A stretch of 64,000 nucleotides of DNA from contig CM060200.1 of the NCBI GenBank assembly GCA_030562195.1, positions 35,471,468 to 35,535,467 of the forward strand. Reading direction: 5' to 3'. The position numbers and the translations under genes are program-made. Shown here in pieces: positions 11,994 through 23,900 of the stretch. Numbering within the stretch: the stretch's first letter is position 1; every line of letters begins with the position of its first letter. The notes beneath the pieces were generated by a model. It saw only the letters and a list, made by a program, of their open reading frames with translations. It ran no database searches and was not told the origin of the DNA. Source of the stretch: Nipponacmea schrenckii (taxonomy: Eukaryota > Mollusca > Gastropoda > Lottiidae).

Positions 11994-14900
11994 ATGACTA
12001 CAAAAACAGAAAAGCAACAAGCTGAACCACTCATGTTCCAAGGAAAAGGAACTCCTCAGAAGTTAACCGAAGCGGAAAATGTAGGAAGGGATAAATGGTC
12101 CAAAGGATGTGACTTTATCTTATCATTAATCGGTTATGGAGTAGGCTTAGGCAACATTTGGAGATTTCCATATCTGTGCGCTAAAAATGGTGGAGGTAGG
12201 TTCAATGTATAGTTAAAATGATATGTCAAATTACATCCAACATTTCGCCATTTTCTGCCTTTAAATTAGTCTTTAGAATTAAAAAACTTGCAAAATTAAT
12301 TTTCAATGTTTCGTTAAACATAGGGGTATCCGAAGTTCGCAATTAAATTTTCAATTCGAGACTTTTCACCCAGGTGGAAAGTATTTTCATCCCGGTGAAA
12401 AGTCAAGTTTAAAATATAAAAGTAAAAATCACTACCATATTAGAAAAATTGCATATTGTAATTTTGATGGCGTATACCAGCCACAGTAGATCTGGACAAA
12501 ATTATCAGTTATTACATGTACTTAGACCCTTAAAAATCGAAAGGATGTGTAGGGCCAAAGGTTGAATATTTCATGTGATTATTGCCGTTCTGACATGCAT
12601 TAGAACGTGTTATTACAGTAGTCTGATTAAAGTCAAAGATACCAGTTGACGTATATTAACATGTCTGTCTTCTCAATTACAGCTGTATTTCTCATTCCGT
12701 ATCTCATCTTTATGATCCTGTGTGCCTTTCCATTATGTTACCTTGAAGTGTCGTTGGGGCAATTCTCTGGGAAAAGTACTTATAATGTATGGGATATTTG
12801 CCCTATATTAAGAGGTAAATATCATATTTATCAAATATTGCGCATGGATATTTCAACCTACACAATTAATATTGCATTTTTCTATTAACAATTTTATCGG
12901 TTAAAGAGTTGAGAAGTCGATTTCAGTTGACTATTTCTGAGAGAAAGTTTATTTTTATTATAGGTGTCGGCGTTGGTATGACTTTAACTAATGCCCTTTT
13001 CTGTTCATATGCTAATCTTATATTATCTTGGATATTGTATTACCTGGTCTACTCATTCATGTCACCTTTACCATGGTCTAATTGTGATAATTGGTGGAAT
13101 ACCAAGGATTGCTACATTTACACGACTTTTGAGGAACCGAGTAACTTTTCCGGTACCGTAGGACTTATATTAAACGGAACTGGTTTACTTCAAAACATCG
13201 CACATAAACTCCATCCGAACAACTCTGTTTATACTACATCTGTACATGCATTATCGAACTCCACCCAGGATAACTCGACCGCGTTAACAGCCTCTGAAGA
13301 ATTCTGGCAGTATGTATGCTTTAGACAATTCATGTTATAATTATATAACCCAATGAAATTTAAAAACATGCAAAGCTGAGTAGTTTTCCAAATGCTTAGA
13401 TCTATTAACGACATAACCTTTACACATTTTGCAGTTATACTTTTGAGCATCATATCGTAGAAATAGTTTTGTCCAAATTCTATTGGTCTCATAGCAGATA
13501 CCCTTGTCGAGGTTGTTTAGAATATAACTCCTGGGTTCTATTGATGATACCGATAACCTATGCATAATCTGTTTGCTCCAGTCACTAATAAATATCCTGA
13601 TATTGCAGGTACAATGTTTTAAGAATTTCATCTGGTATTAATGACTTTGGGAGTGTCCAGTGGCATATTGTGTTGGGTTCTGCTGTTGGTTGGTTAATAA
13701 CGTTTCTCTGTATGGTGAAAGGTGTTAAATCTTTAGGAAAGGTAAGGAGGTTCAATACCAAAGAGTTTGAATCTACCATTTCTTAACAAATCCTGATCTG
13801 ATTTCCAAATACAATTTTCTGGAGTATACTCCCGAAGGAAACGTATATTATCAAGCCTAGCATAATTCACAAGATTATCTTTCACTCAAGGAATAAAAAC
13901 TTTTGAACATTTTTGAAAGTTATTAAGGCACACAAAAAATATCAAGAAAGATATAATATATTGCCTAATATGGAGTTTGTTACATATGATTGCGCAAAAA
14001 AATATATGATCGAAAATTATTTTAAGAATTACTTGGATGTATGGTTGGTTAGGACGTATTTAAGTGAGTTATTGAAAGCACGTATCACCTGGTCATTGGC
14101 TCAGTTTGGAAAAATATAAATCCGTAAAAGCAAAACAATTCAGTTATCTTAGGTCTCGTCCGAGTAATAGTTAATAGCAGTGCACTCCTCAAACGAGAAG
14201 TACTATTAAGTGTTTCGAAAAGAGTAAGCATGGTTTGTGCGCGACACCCATGATTACGATATAGGTTTAAATTGTGAGGTACCACCAGATCGATTCATAT
14301 TTATCTTAACAAATCAGTCACAATGTAAGAAGCAGGAACGGCTTTGTCGTTCTTGTGTTCTCCAGCTTGATGTAAGCTAAAAGCAGCACTAGTAATTAAA
14401 TAGCTATTCATTGGCTAGACAAAAAAAACAACTGAAATCTATTTGGAAGTTCGCAAGGCATAAGTAGGATAACAAAAAACAATGAATTTTGTTTCTCAAA
14501 TAGAAAAATATATCCAGTCGCCATTATTAGTCTTTTTGGCACTGAATTTTTGCAACATTGCTGACATATATGGTACCCTGAGCTTTTTTATTTTTTATTT
14601 CTTAAAAGGTTGTCTATGTAACTGCCACAGCACCATATATTTTGATAACAATTATACTAGTACGGGCAATTACATTGCCAGGAGCTTTAGATGGTGTAGA
14701 ATTCTATATTATACCAGACTGGAGTAAACTCTTAGATGTCCAGGTATAGTATAGTTTATTGCAAGTTTGTTTAATTTTGTTGTTATTATCGTGTGATTTT
14801 CTGTTTAGTTTTGACTATATCCCTATAATATTAAACTAAGGCACCAGAGATAGTATTAACAATTTTGTGTTCTGAACCATATGTCGAATAATCTTGGAAT

Positions 14901-17900
14901 GATTTTATATCCCGAATAACGTAATTTCCCAGGATCACATTAGAGTGGCTAGGTGTCCTATTAAATCATAAATAAGTTTGTTGAATCATAAATCGTTTTT
15001 ATATTCATGCATGTTATTTATAGGAACAACTTTTATCTATCCAGGATACCATATCTTGTAGCGTGCATGGACAGTAGAAGAAACAGTTTCTTCTTTCATT
15101 CTAGAGATTTGGGTTTATCGCAGGGTTATGGTTTAAGGTATCATGGGGGAATATTTACCGGTTCCCCTTTAGGAACTGAGATGGGATATCTGTACAGCTA
15201 CTTGATAATCTTTTCTCATTAGATATGTAAATGACTATCTACAAGGCGTACCCAAATTTGGCTGAACCTGTCGGTAAAACGTGAAATCGGTCGGTTAAAA
15301 AAATAATCGATATAATCGATTGGTTGACCGTGAAATAGAAAACCATGTGTCGGTTATGATGGGTTATGTTAAGCTACGTTTAGCAGACGTTCGGTTTACA
15401 GAACTGACTTTCCCCTCGGCATGTTGATTGTCACTACAACTTCCTAAAGTATACCGTATACCGCGTGATGATTAAAATGATTGGGAAAAGACTTGAAGTG
15501 ATGAAAAAAAATATAAACATATATTTCTGCTTTCTGCATTCTGCAATACAAAAATATCCTTGACTATAATGAAACAAATTGAATACATTGATATTATATA
15601 TCAGAAACTTTACTAAACCATGTAGACTGAAAATCAAATTATACGTTATTGTAAGACGTTCCTCCTAGATGTGAGCGGAATCATGAACACCACAGCTTTG
15701 TGTTTTTTTAAAATACGCAAGGCAATAATGGACCATGCATACCATAACTTTATATAAGAAAATTATCAAATGAGTGGATACGTTGGAAAAGAAATTTAGT
15801 TCTAAATCATTAATGAAATGTATGACCTTTCTTTTGTAATTGAATCGATTATCAGAATTTGATGCGGTAGTTTTCGCCTAATCTTGGGCAGGGCTGGTCG
15901 CTTTTAACCAGGGTGTCTGACTGTAAAAAAAATAAGATCTAAACAACATATACCGTGCAATGCCTAGGATATTCTCTTGTGATGGGGAAGTGGGTAATAA
16001 TACACCAATATAAGGTTATGTAGCTGTTGTTCTCCCAGCTGGTTTTTACCACCTCAAAGACGAGGTTAGATGTGTTCTCGTGTTTCTCTTCTAAGATTTT
16101 TATTTCTCTTAAAAGCAGTAACTTAATGTTTAGTTTAAATATTATGAAATTGATGTTCGAGTTCTTTTTAATATCGTTTGACAATCAAAGAGGCATTTTT
16201 GGCTGTAGTATTAAAGGTTGCAACACAGCGTATGATTTGGTTGTCATGTTGGATGTTAAGTCCATTAGGTATCACAGTTTGTAACTGATCAATCCAGAAA
16301 CTCTCTCTCTGCAATCGTGTGGTTTTAGGTTTAACTGTAGGTAAAAAGGGAACTTGTTCGATAGGCATAACCAGAAGATCTTCAATGGAATGATTGGGTT
16401 GGTTGAAATGATTCGCAATTGGTCTATCTTTCTTATGAAGTATATCAAAACTATGGCCGCTAAATTGAGTACGCAACGCATTTTGGGTTTCACCAACATA
16501 TTGAACATCGCATTTTTTGCAAGAAATTAGGTACATTATATTTTTATCTTTACATGAAATATTTTTCCGTTTTTCTTATTCTTGAAATAGTGTGAACTAT
16601 GTACATATTCGCAGGTACGACACCTAGAACCTCTACATGGTATGGAGCCAAAACCATTGGGCGGGGGAGGGGGTCATTTTTCTTTTGAATCTCCAAAATA
16701 GTGTCGTTTTTAATTTTGCGCAAAAAACGTTTTGAATAACCCCTTTCTCGCAATTTGCTAAAAACTAGTTCGCACGCCGAATCAAAATCTGTCTTTCTCG
16801 TGCAAATTCTGTTAAATCTCAGAATTTGCGATTTAATTACGCCAGAAAACGTGTGCTTCGGATGGAACGAAGTTTTGAACAAAAGTTGGTGTGTGTGGGT
16901 TTCTTTGAAATACACTTTGCTATCTAATTTTTTAGTTTGATTGAAATTAGGTCCTTTGAATACTATCGGATCCAAAAAATTCATACTGTTTTCGGAAATG
17001 ATTGCAGTTAACTTCACAGAAGGATGGTGATGATTTAAAATTTCAAAATATTCCCAAAAGTTTGCCAAAGATTCTGTCCAAATTATGAAAAAATATCGTC
17101 TAAAAACCTTCCATAGAAGAAAGGTTGAAACGGGGATATTAATGATATTGCGCGTTCCCATTGGGCAATAAAAATGTTCGCATAACTCGACTCGAAGCGT
17201 TTCCCCATGATATATTTTTCCATTGAAAGTAAAGTCATTGCGCGTAAGACATAATTCTAGGAGATCTAATATTTCTTTATTGGACGGTCAGAACATGGAT
17301 TTCTAAGAAAGGCTTTTTGAACAGCGTCTAACCCCGATTTGTTGTCAATTTTCGTATACATACTTTTTACATCTAGATGTCTGGACTATCTAATTTTCGA
17401 ATTTTTTCTATAAAATCGGTGGTATCTTTAAGATAAGAAGGATGTTTACAAGCCAATGGCAGTAAGAAATGATCAATATTTTCGGAAACTTGGTATGATT
17501 CGCTTGCACCGTCAGAAATGATAGGTCTGCCTTTGGGTACTGTGTTTGCGACGCACCCTTCGGATTCTGGATTTTTATGAATTTAATCTTTATCGCTGTT
17601 TCCATAAAAATAGCCTGGTCCAATTCGCGGTAGTGATTTGAATTACTTAGTTGTTTTTCTAATTCAAAAATATAGTCCACGCGGTTTTGAATGACACAGC
17701 AATTGCCCTTGTCACTTTTTCGAATAATTATAGTCCTTTCATTTTTTAGAATATTTAAAACAGAACGCTCAAAATTGGTAAGGTTATTCTTCTCATTAAC
17801 CAGTGGTAAACGAGAAACTTCTTCGTATAGATTGTCGCATTTACTCAAAATATTATGGTCAATCGCGGTGTCTGGTGGATTCCATCCAGATTTCTCTATA

Positions 17901-20900
17901 AACCGAGTTCGTTTTCCTCTACCAAGTCTTTCGCGGAAAAAGTTTAAAAGTCCTATTGACGTGTTCAATCGATGACAAAATTGGTTCACGTGAAAGGGGT
18001 TTAGATGAAGGATGAAAGTCAACCCTTTATCTAAAACTCTTTCTTCAAAGGGAGAAAAGTTACGCGAGCTTAGATTCACGATGGTCTGGCCTAGTTTTAC
18101 AGTGTTTCCCCCCGCATTTAGTTTAAATGGGAGACCCATTGTAAATAAATAGCTTTGGCAGTGGGGGCCATTCAGTGGATGTGGTCCGAAAAGTCCATCA
18201 TCTTCTTATGCATGGACTCACCAGAATCTTCTCTGTTGTTTAGACCAATATGAAACTGTAGATGGGGATATTTTGGAAAGAAGGGAATGAATGTGCTGAA
18301 TACGTGGTTTTATCGACTTGGTTATTATGACGTCTTGGTTTGTTGGATTGTGGTGAATTACCTAAACTGAGGCGGCGACGGGTAGTACGTGCTGTTATCG
18401 GAGTTTCAGGGTTTGATCTAAGACTCGTGTTCTTGGGTGTTGACGGTGGAAGTGCGAATCTGTTAGGTGAGGACAGAGGCAAAGGACTCGGAGAGTTAGC
18501 GGGCACAACGTGATGGTTCGGTCTTTTATTTGGCGTTGATGTACTTGGCAATGATTCTGGTGATGGTACTCGTTTTCGTTTAGGTGTATCAATTCGTGCT
18601 GTTAACTTGGTGGGCTGCTTGGCTGGTGGTGAAATACGAGGGTTATCCATATCCTCTACCACACTTTTGAATTTCAAACTATCAATGATTCGCGCATACT
18701 GATCTAATGTTTCTTTTTGAAGACGACGATATGACTTTCTTGCCCAATTGATAGCTTCCGCAGAAAATTTGTTTAGGTCAGATTCAGAAATATCTTTTGA
18801 TTTGATCAAGTGAATTTTGGTGGCCAGCTGTGAATCATAGTGATCCTTAAGTGCTATTGCCACATTTGTTGCCCATGATTTATTAACCATCTCGATAGCC
18901 GAGGAAATCTGGAGGGTTTTCAGAGCTGGTTTTATAAACCGGTTTTGATCCTTTATTTTATACGAAAACCCACGAGTTGGTGAACCATTGACTTGCTTTG
19001 ATATTATAGAAGCATGATGGAGACATTGGATAATTTGGAACAACATCTTCACAAATGGATTGGTGTCATGTCGTTGTCTATGATGTAACTGTTGGACATT
19101 TGGTCGATAATTAGGATGGGGCCTATAATACTGTTGCTGCTGCTGATGATGATGATGATGAAACTGTGCTGGATGTCTCTCAAAATAACGGGGCTGACGA
19201 TGAAAATGTCTTCTTCTTTGAAAGTCCCAATTACATCGGAATACCATATTAGCACACTTTTAAAGTTTATAATATGATATATTTAATAAAACAACTTAAC
19301 AAAAACAAAATATGAATATGACTCCTCAATAAATGCGATCCGGATTTCGCTATCGTAGCTTCTTCAGGCATAAGGGTAATAGTGTAAATTACCAAAATTT
19401 TAGAATTTTAGATTCTAGATATATTTTGATAATAATAAATTTATTACTAGAAAGTTAATAATAATTACTTTTCATGGTCTTGATAAGAAATCTATGTCTA
19501 TGAATACACAATGACTTGAGAGATGTTTTGTATTGGTAGCTTGGGGTGCGTTTTGAATGCTTTTAGATTCAGAAGACCTTGCCTCTATATTAATATATTA
19601 TTGAGTTATCAGATAGCTCTTCTGAGAAATTCAATCGTGGTAACCTTGACAGAATGTAGTCTAATTCAATCACTCAACGCAACTATAATATCATTTAATA
19701 TACCTTATCATCTAGGAGGAAATTTGTCTTTTGATTTTCGTTTTGTAATGTAAAAAGAAAGAGGCAGCATGCTTTCGTTTAGTAATGAAATTGAAAAAAA
19801 ACAATTATTTATGAAATAGAGAAGATAATATTGAGAAAAGTAATAAAATCAGTATTTGTTATAACATTTTTTTGTCCATATATCTCGGGAATTTATATTT
19901 CCATCTAAAAAATATTGATATTATTATTTTTTTGTCCCTTACTTCTCCAAAGTATATATTAAGCTGATGATATTTCGGGAGGATTCAATTTTGACAAATC
20001 TTTGAAAGTTTTTTATTCATACATTCTCATTCTTAAGTGGACGTCTAGCAATATGAAAATATAATACAGAATATAATTGTTATGCAGTTTGATGAGTAGA
20101 AGTTGAAACAGATTTTATGATTCCTGTGTGTAGGTTATCATGGACAAGTAAGGTTTTTGGTACGATGAGACACATATTTTCCACCTCCATTAAATCATTG
20201 AAAATGTTATTAGGTCAGAGGGAGAAATTTTTAATAGCAAACCAATTGTTGAGTTTTTTTCGGTTTTTTTTTCGCTGGTAATTGCTAAAATTTACGATTT
20301 ATTTTATTGATTCGAGGTTGAATCATGAAACAGGTGGACGACCGCACAATGTTTACTGAGAATTTATCACGGAAGTGGTCGTATATTTCTGTTGATTTAT
20401 GCGCATGTTATCTTTCAGGTATGGGTTCAAGCATTGATGCAGATATTTTTTTCTCTTGGTATGGGATGGGGTGGGTTTATTGCTATGGCCAGTTACAACA
20501 AATTCAACAACAATGTATTAAGGTAAAAAATTTGGTGTAATTTCACTAACAGAGAATTCAGGGGCGTGGCGTACTTAAACTGAAATTCGGGTTAAATCGC
20601 GGAATCGACAGGTAAAGAAGGGTAATGACTGGAGTCGACGTACAACCGACTGAGTGAAAACCTTGTTTCGTGTATTATTATATCAGAAAATTCCGGAATG
20701 GTCAATGATGCAATTCTGCATTTAATGTACCTAACAACAATTAAAAAAAGAATAAAAGTTATTTAACGGAATTTGTTGTATGATTTCAGAGACACCATTA
20801 TTTGCTGTGTTGTTTGTGAAGGTACAAGCTTTTATGCCGGTTTTGTAGTGTTTGCTGGATTAGGTCACATGGCCTACTCAACAGGCTTGACAGTGGAAGA

Positions 20901-23900
20901 TATTATCAGAACAGGTAAGTGAAAATGTATGGAACGCCGTAACTGCCTTATGTTAGTATTTTTTCATTATGAGGATATTTTACTATTATCAAGATCGTCT
21001 TTTCGTACTATCATCTTTTTCTATTATCAGGATCATCTTTTTGTATTATGATACGGAGTCCCTTGCACGCACTCCAAATCCTTTTATTAGTATTTCGTTT
21101 AAACGAAATAGTAACGTCATTATTTCGTTTAAACAAAAATAGAGTCGAATAAATGAAATGAGAAATGTAATAGGTACGTCGTAACTTTTCCCTCCATCTT
21201 TAGGCGGAGGACAAACTTCACAGGTTATTGGCGAAAATTTTGTAAATTAGGATCAATTTCTGTGCATCTGAGACCATCCCGGGCAGCCGTCTCCTTACAT
21301 GGGGAAGTCCCCATATCTCGGATAAGCTTGATCCGCACCAGAAAACACAAACCGAAAGCACAAATACAAGATTTCAAACAAAGCTCCGTGTTGATCAATC
21401 ACCAACAACACGTTTATCTCTCTCGGTGCTTATAGTTCGAGGAATATTCCCAATTTTTCAGGCTGAGAAGCACTGGTTTAAACGTAACATTTCTGTCGTT
21501 AAAACGAATTAGTTTTTCGTCACTTTTTCGTTTAAACGAAATCCCCCAAAAAATATTTGAAGTGCGTGTAAGGGGTTCCGTACTATAATCTTTTGTATTA
21601 TGGTGATTTATTCAGGTCCTGGATTAGCATTTATAACATATCCTGATGCATTAAGTCAGCTACCCGTTCCTCAGATCTGGGCTATCTTATTCTTTATTAT
21701 GTTGGTGTTCGTTGCTCTTGATACGATAGTGAGTATTGCATTCATTATAGTTATATTTGAGTTGCTGTTATGAAATAACCATGTTATTATGATAGTCAAC
21801 ATAGATTTGTCAAAATTAATTAATTAATTGTTAACTAGTAAACATAAACTGTCCTCTTTCCGTTGTATGCGATCATCTTCCTAGATATGGACGACGTAAA
21901 TCATTTCACACGTAAATTGAATTGGTAAAGCATGCCACTTGTAAATTTATTTGGGAATTAGGAAATATCATAATCATACACGTATTGCATTCGCAGTTAT
22001 GTAAAACAGTCTTTTATTTGAGAATATTTCTGTGACATTTAAATTAATTCGTAGAATTTTTATTTTGTCAGTTTATTGCCATAGAAGTCTGTACCACGAC
22101 ATTAATGGATGTCTGTACATTTATCAACAGTAAAAGGATTGTCCTCTTAACTGGAATATCCTGTTTCATCATGTTCTTGGTGACATTAATATATACAACT
22201 AATGTAAGTCAAAATTTGTCTCTTATACTCATCATTCATTATTTTAATGTTTGTCATTTATCAGTGTTTTGATGGGTCGTTAAAAACTTGGGGTACATTC
22301 ATTTGACTCTTTAACCAGACAAGATTGAACAGGCAGTACCACTATAAGCATACAATATAACAACAGCTCTATGAATATGATCAGACCCGATAACCTTTCT
22401 TTAATCGGATAAGGCAACAAGAAACATCTATATGCTCAGACAAATGCAAGACATTGTATCATACTGTATGACTATGACAGGACAAGATGGCAGCTTTATA
22501 AGCAGACGATAAATCTCTATTATCAGAAAAGATGAAGTCTCTGATATAATAACTAAATGACAAGACAAGTAAGCAGCTTAAAGATGGCTTGCCTTATTTT
22601 CGAATATATATTTATTCAATAATTGGAACGCTAATTTTTATGTAAATCGAAAGCTGAGATGTTCTAGTGATTGGGAAAAAATAACCTAATTACGAAGGGA
22701 ATTACCTTGATCTGCCGGATCAAGAAAGATCACACAGTCCACATACGGTTATTTAACTTAGGAATACATGGATTATTCATCAGAAACACTGACTCTTAAA
22801 AACAAGAGAAGCCATATTTAATAATTAGCTTAGACAATAGTACTTATGCAAGATAACATTTTTCTGTTAGACAACTGTATAACAACACACTATAACAGCT
22901 CTGTGACCAGACATTTAGCTAGACAAGGTTTGGGAAAAAGAAAAATTTGGGCGAAATTTTATAGCAGCAGCCTGCAACGTAATAGTTCTCTGACTTAAAA
23001 GTTCCATTTATAATACTAAATAAATGTTGATTTCAATAATATACGGTCTCCGACCAACGTTTCCAAGGGGTTTAAAAATAATTTAAAATAAATTCCATAC
23101 CCAATTTGAAGTTATTTTACAGGGAAAACCAATTTTAAAAAAAATATATACATTAATTTAAAAATACAATTAAAAGTTTGGAGAATTTTGGTGATAATGA
23201 AAGAAGAATAAAAAGTTATTTGCATGTTTTTTTTTTTAATTCTTAAGTAAAACTTCATACATTTGAAGCATTTTAAAACGGGAAATACTTAAGGGACTTT
23301 TGGTATGTTATCTCTTGGGGAAGGGGAGATAATTTCTCATAATAAATTTAAAATCTTTCCCGGTTTTCATGTCTTCCAAATCGTTGATTGCGTACTGTGG
23401 TGCTTTTTTAAATCTTTTTTATATAAAAGTTCCATTTATAACTACTCCAAGAGGCTAGATGTTGATTTAAGACATATTATATACATTGTCCGTATCATAT
23501 GTCCAAGGGGTTTAAAAAAATTAAAATAATATTCCAATAGGCCCTATGATTATGAAGTTATTTCATGATGCTAGTGTCAAACCCTAATTCTAAAAAGAAT
23601 ATGTTATTAATAAAGAATTCAATGTCAAAAGTTTGGAGATTGAACTGATTGGTGATCAAATGAATGAAAGAATAAATGAAGTTATTTGGATGTTTGCTTT
23701 TATTGCTGAAGTAAAACTTCCACCCTGAAGCATACAACGATGTACTAGTACTCTGGTATGTTAGTGTGTGTGGGGAAGGGGAGATAATTTGCTCATGATA
23801 TGTTTAATCGTTTCAGGCTGGTGTCTATGTCTTCCAAATCGTTGATTGGTACTGTGGTGCTATTGCTCTTTTTATATACACTCTCTTAGAATGCATAATA

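Larger units (their letters stand above)
16050..19385 (-). mobile_element. Penelope-like retroelement, nearly full length, decayed, antisense in SLC6 intron 5
   Basis: Reading on the minus strand: a 5' region with a hammerhead-like motif (19333-19371), an ORF1 (19247-18240), the N-terminal and core reverse transcriptase, then a C-terminal GIY-YIG endonuclease ending near 16065. Frameshifts and stops interrupt the RT-EN frame. The order RT then GIY-YIG is the defining arrangement of endonuclease-bearing Penelope-like elements. Related fragments occur at 30.9-31.9 kb (-) and 32.28-32.43 kb (+). Confidence 0.88.

Noticed and set aside
13229..13779. Minus-strand frames across SLC6 exons 3-4
   Set aside because: Antisense shadows of conserved transporter exons.
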